The translations under genes were made by a program, and so were the position numbers. From assembly GCA_030593425.1 (NCBI GenBank), contig JAUVHF010000065.1, positions 1 through 8,286 on the forward strand: DNA of 8,286 nucleotides, in the 5' to 3' direction. The notes under the pieces are model-generated. The model was not told where the DNA came from. It saw only the letters and a list, made by a program, of their open reading frames with translations, and searched no databases. The DNA comes from Anaerolineales bacterium (lineage in GTDB: Bacteria > Chloroflexota > Anaerolineae > UBA7937). This document shows positions 6,369 to 8,286 of this stretch, piece by piece. How positions within the stretch are numbered: position 1 is the first letter of the stretch; every line of letters begins with the position of its first letter.

Positions 6369-6415
6369 CCCATCAGCCCCACGAAGGCCGCACCTCTGCC
6401 AGGGCTATAGGCCCG
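6369..6415 (-). pseudogene. Fragment duplicating the last transmembrane helix of the MFS gene
   Basis: Positions 6369-6391 are identical over 23 bases to 7187-7209 at the 3' end of the MFS coding region. The next 24 bases match at about 18 positions after one single-base gap, roughly 41 of 48 overall. The frame is broken by the one-base deletion and stops, so it is not translated as a transporter. It lies just downstream of the 228-residue gene, in the same orientation relative to the MFS gene. Confidence 0.6.
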
Positions 6416-6450
6416 GGGACAAGAACCGCTGAGCGCCATTTTGGGTATGG

Positions 6451-7137
6451 CTAATAGTACCGAGGACGACGATTTGCCACCGCTTCCAAAAGGATCTTCA
6501 CGTAATTTGGGGCTCCCCTAACCCGCCCTGAGAAGCCCGTGTCCGGTAGTTCAGCCCTGCCGTAGAGGCGAACCAGTTCCTTCGCTCGCTCCACCATAGG
6601 CTCAACCATGCTGGCTAGCGCTTCCACACTCTCCACAGAGGGCTGAAGTTGACCTAGCCTCTCCCGGAAATCATCGATCAATTGGAAATATTCCGAGCCT
6701 CGGTCGAACTGTTCACGGGGGAGAGCGTAACCAGCGGCGACTAACTTCTCCCACACCCGAAAGATAACGCCGATCTTCTCCGAGTTGCGAAACCACCCCG
6801 CCCCATAAAGTTGGGTTAACGTACCGTTGATCTCCTCAATCTGTCGGTCGACATCAGAGATCTCTTCCGCCGATGGTCTCTCTTCGGAGGTTTGGGGGAT
6901 AACCCTGGCTAGATAATCTTGAAGTTTCCGAGTCAGATCGACACCTGTCTGTTCCCTCACACCCTCCTCGATATCCAACAGTATAGTAGCCAAGTCTCGA
7001 AGAGCCCCTCTGGGCAATCCAGTAGTCTCAGCGAGATCGCGAGCCCCCTTGGCAAACGAAAGCATCCTCCTGGAGAAGTTTACGAGGTCTCCAAGGGAGA
7101 GACTCTCCTCTTCCCAGGTACGCTTCCTCCCAGCCAT
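6451..7137 (-). CDS. Unrecognised 228-residue helical protein, second gene of the MFS operon
   Basis: No family recognised. The product is soluble, charged and nearly all helical, with no signal peptide or membrane segment. Residues 10-80 form amphipathic helices (FSRRMLSFAKGARDLAE; LRDLATILLDIEEGVREQTGVDLTRKL), 95-110 is a probable coiled coil (DVDRQIEEINGTLTQLY), and the region around 116-165 includes a W-rich stretch and a FRERLGQLQ helix. The C-terminus is RNRRPRYY-like and basic (ANRRPRYY). The ATG at 7135-7137 is preceded by AAGGAGGG on the minus strand, ten bases upstream, inside the short gap after the MFS stop. The MFS gene ends TGA TAA GGAGG, so the two genes are very likely co-transcribed and perhaps translationally coupled. 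Function is open; a regulator or accessory factor of the transporter is only a guess from position. Confidence 0.7.
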   Translation of the reverse strand: MAGRKRTWEEESLSLGDLVNFSRRMLSFAKGARDLAETTGLPRGALRDLATILLDIEEGVREQTGVDLTRKLQDYLARVIPQTSEERPSAEEISDVDRQIEEINGTLTQLYGAGWFRNSEKIGVIFRVWEKLVAAGYALPREQFDRGSEYFQLIDDFRERLGQLQPSVESVEALASMVEPMVERAKELVRLYGRAELPDTGFSGRVRGAPNYVKILLEAVANRRPRYY

Positions 7138-7142
7138 CTCTA

Positions 7143-7155
7143 TATACCCTCCTTA
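7143..7155 (-). promoter_or_regulatory. Ribosome site in the MFS/228-residue gene junction
   Basis: On the minus strand the MFS stop TGA is followed immediately by TAAGGAGGG, then about ten bases to the next ATG at 7137. The purine-rich site touches the preceding stop, an arrangement suited to re-initiation by the same ribosome. Confidence 0.65.
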
Positions 7156-8286
7156 TCAGTCGATTCTCCTCTGGGGCGATTCCCTCCCCATCAGCCCCAC
7201 GAAGGCCGCTACTCCTACCAGGGCGATAAGCCCCAGGAGTAGGTACATCCCGCCGTATCCCATCATCCCGGCCAGGGGGCCCACGGCCACGCCCCCCAGT
7301 CCGATGCCCAAGTCGAAACAGGCGTAGAGCACCCCGATAGCCGTGCCTCGCACCTCCAGCGGGGCCTTGTCAATGACCAAGGCCATCGTAGCCGTCCATG
7401 TTCCACTCAGCCCCAAGCCGTAGAGGATAGCCACTACTATCAATAACTTCACATCCCCCACCACCTTCAACCCGGCCAGGGCCAGGGCCAAAAGCATCGT
7501 CGCTGGGACGATGACCGTTATCCGTCCCACCCTATCTGACAGGCGTCCCAATGGCATCCGCGCGATCATGGTCATCAGGCCATAGGCGGTGAAGAAGAGC
7601 CCCACATTGGCTATCCCCTTCTCCACGCCGAAGGGGGGCAAGAAGGTAAGGAGGGAGCCATAGGTCAGCCCCACAGCCACGATCAAGAGAGAAGGCGTCC
7701 AGACGTATCGTTCGCTGAGGGTCTCCAGGAAGCCAGGTGCTTTTTGAGGGTTCGCGGCGCGGGCGGCCTCCCGGATGGGGATAGCCACGAGGAGGCTCAA
7801 AGCCGCCACCACAGCAGAGACGACGAAGAGGAGGGAGAAATCCAGCCTAGGAAGGAGAGCATCTCCCAGGGGCGGGGCCAACATGATGGAAAGGGGCGGG
7901 GCTACCCCGGCCAGGCCCAAAGCCTCCCCTCGCCTGGGCGGCGGCACCAGGTCGGCAACGAGAGTGGAGTAGGCGGTGGTGAAGGCGGCTATACCCATGC
8001 CGTGGAACATGCGGGCCAGAAAGAGCGAAGGTACCGAGCGGGCCAGGATGTAGAAGAGGGGCCCCAGGATGAAGATGGCGCTCCCGATGAGCATCGCTGG
8101 CTTTCGCCCCCAAGTGTCCACCAGCCGTCCCACGAGGGGGCGGGAGAGGACCGCGGTGAGGGCGAACATCCCCATCACCAAGCCGATCTGCGAGGGTTCG
8201 CCTCCCACCTCCTTGATATACAAGGGGAGAGGGGTGATGAGGAGATGCATGCTGAAAAAGAAAAGAAAAGTGGAGGCCATGATGAG
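7156..8286 (-). CDS. Major facilitator superfamily (MFS) efflux transporter, 5' end beyond the window
   Basis: Twelve-helix integral inner-membrane transporter, probably a drug or metabolite exporter driven by proton exchange. 374 residues are readable from the first in-window ATG (8278-8280), but the open frame continues through two more codons (CTC ATC) to the edge. The protein begins inside the first helix (MASTFLFFFSMHLLITPLPLYI), so the true start is probably off the right side. Motif A, GRLVDTWGRKPAM, is at about 51-63 and its second-half counterpart GRLSDRVGRI at about 245-254. The segment ARMFHGMGIAAFTTAYSTLVADLVPPPRRGEALG (about 89-122) is typical of the efflux-type DHA1/YfcJ-like group. 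The last helix (about 345-364) is followed by GRESPQRRID and a TGA-TAA pair. Substrate cannot be told. Its 3' end recurs as fragments elsewhere in the window. Confidence 0.9.
   Translation of the reverse strand, partial: LIMASTFLFFFSMHLLITPLPLYIKEVGGEPSQIGLVMGMFALTAVLSRPLVGRLVDTWGRKPAMLIGSAIFILGPLFYILARSVPSLFLARMFHGMGIAAFTTAYSTLVADLVPPPRRGEALGLAGVAPPLSIMLAPPLGDALLPRLDFSLLFVVSAVVAALSLLVAIPIREAARAANPQKAPGFLETLSERYVWTPSLLIVAVGLTYGSLLTFLPPFGVEKGIANVGLFFTAYGLMTMIARMPLGRLSDRVGRITVIVPATMLLALALAGLKVVGDVKLLIVVAILYGLGLSGTWTATMALVIDKAPLEVRGTAIGVLYACFDLGIGLGGVAVGPLAGMMGYGGMYLLLGLIALVGVAAFVGLMGRESPQRRID

Noticed and set aside
6207..6410. 67-codon plus-strand open frame downstream of the ABM gene
   Set aside because: It runs through hairpin repeats and the MFS fragment and has no ribosome site or family features.

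Overview
The window looks like a stretch of moderately GC-rich chromosome (about 55-60% G+C by eye) from a Gram-positive-like or Chloroflexota-type bacterium. This rests on a T-box riboswitch in front of a valyl-tRNA synthetase gene (T-boxes are mostly Firmicutes, Actinobacteria and Chloroflexota), strong GGAGG ribosome sites, and a PolX of the bacterial Pol X-PHP type. The phylum is an inference, not something the sequence proves.

Layout. Positions 1-2071 (minus) hold the first 690 codons of valS, whose 3' end lies off the left edge. Positions 2072-2501 hold its regulatory leader on the minus strand: a sigma-A type promoter, Stem I with a GUC (valine) specifier, the conserved T-box sequence, an intrinsic terminator, and then an unusually long stretch before the ribosome site. 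A divergent promoter at about 2528-2536 reads right into polX (2583-4295, plus), a 570-residue DNA polymerase X with an intact PHP metal site. Positions 4296-4541 are intergenic, with a 24-bp-period direct repeat resembling an insertion-sequence end and a near-perfect 29-bp palindrome. Next comes an uncharacterised helical-repeat protein with a HEPN-like C-terminus (4557-5639, plus), which looks lower in GC than its neighbours.

The right third contains a small antibiotic-biosynthesis-monooxygenase (ABM) domain protein (5816-6160, plus), a cluster of palindromic intergenic repeats (6193-6278), and a minus-strand operon. In that operon an MFS transporter (7156-8286, running off the right edge) is followed 18 bases later by an unrecognised 228-residue helical protein (6451-7137). 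The last transmembrane helix of the MFS gene recurs as DNA fragments in two intergenic gaps (6369-6415 and, more diverged, 5664-5720), which suggests decayed duplicate copies.

Functionally this is a mixture. valS is a housekeeping gene controlled by uncharged tRNA-Val, and polX is a repair gene. The rest is accessory: an unknown TPR/HEPN-like protein, an ABM protein, and an exporter with an unknown partner. I do not see a complete CRISPR, toxin-antitoxin or prophage system. The most reportable items are the T-box and its extended leader, the HEPN-like gene, and the repeated MFS tails.
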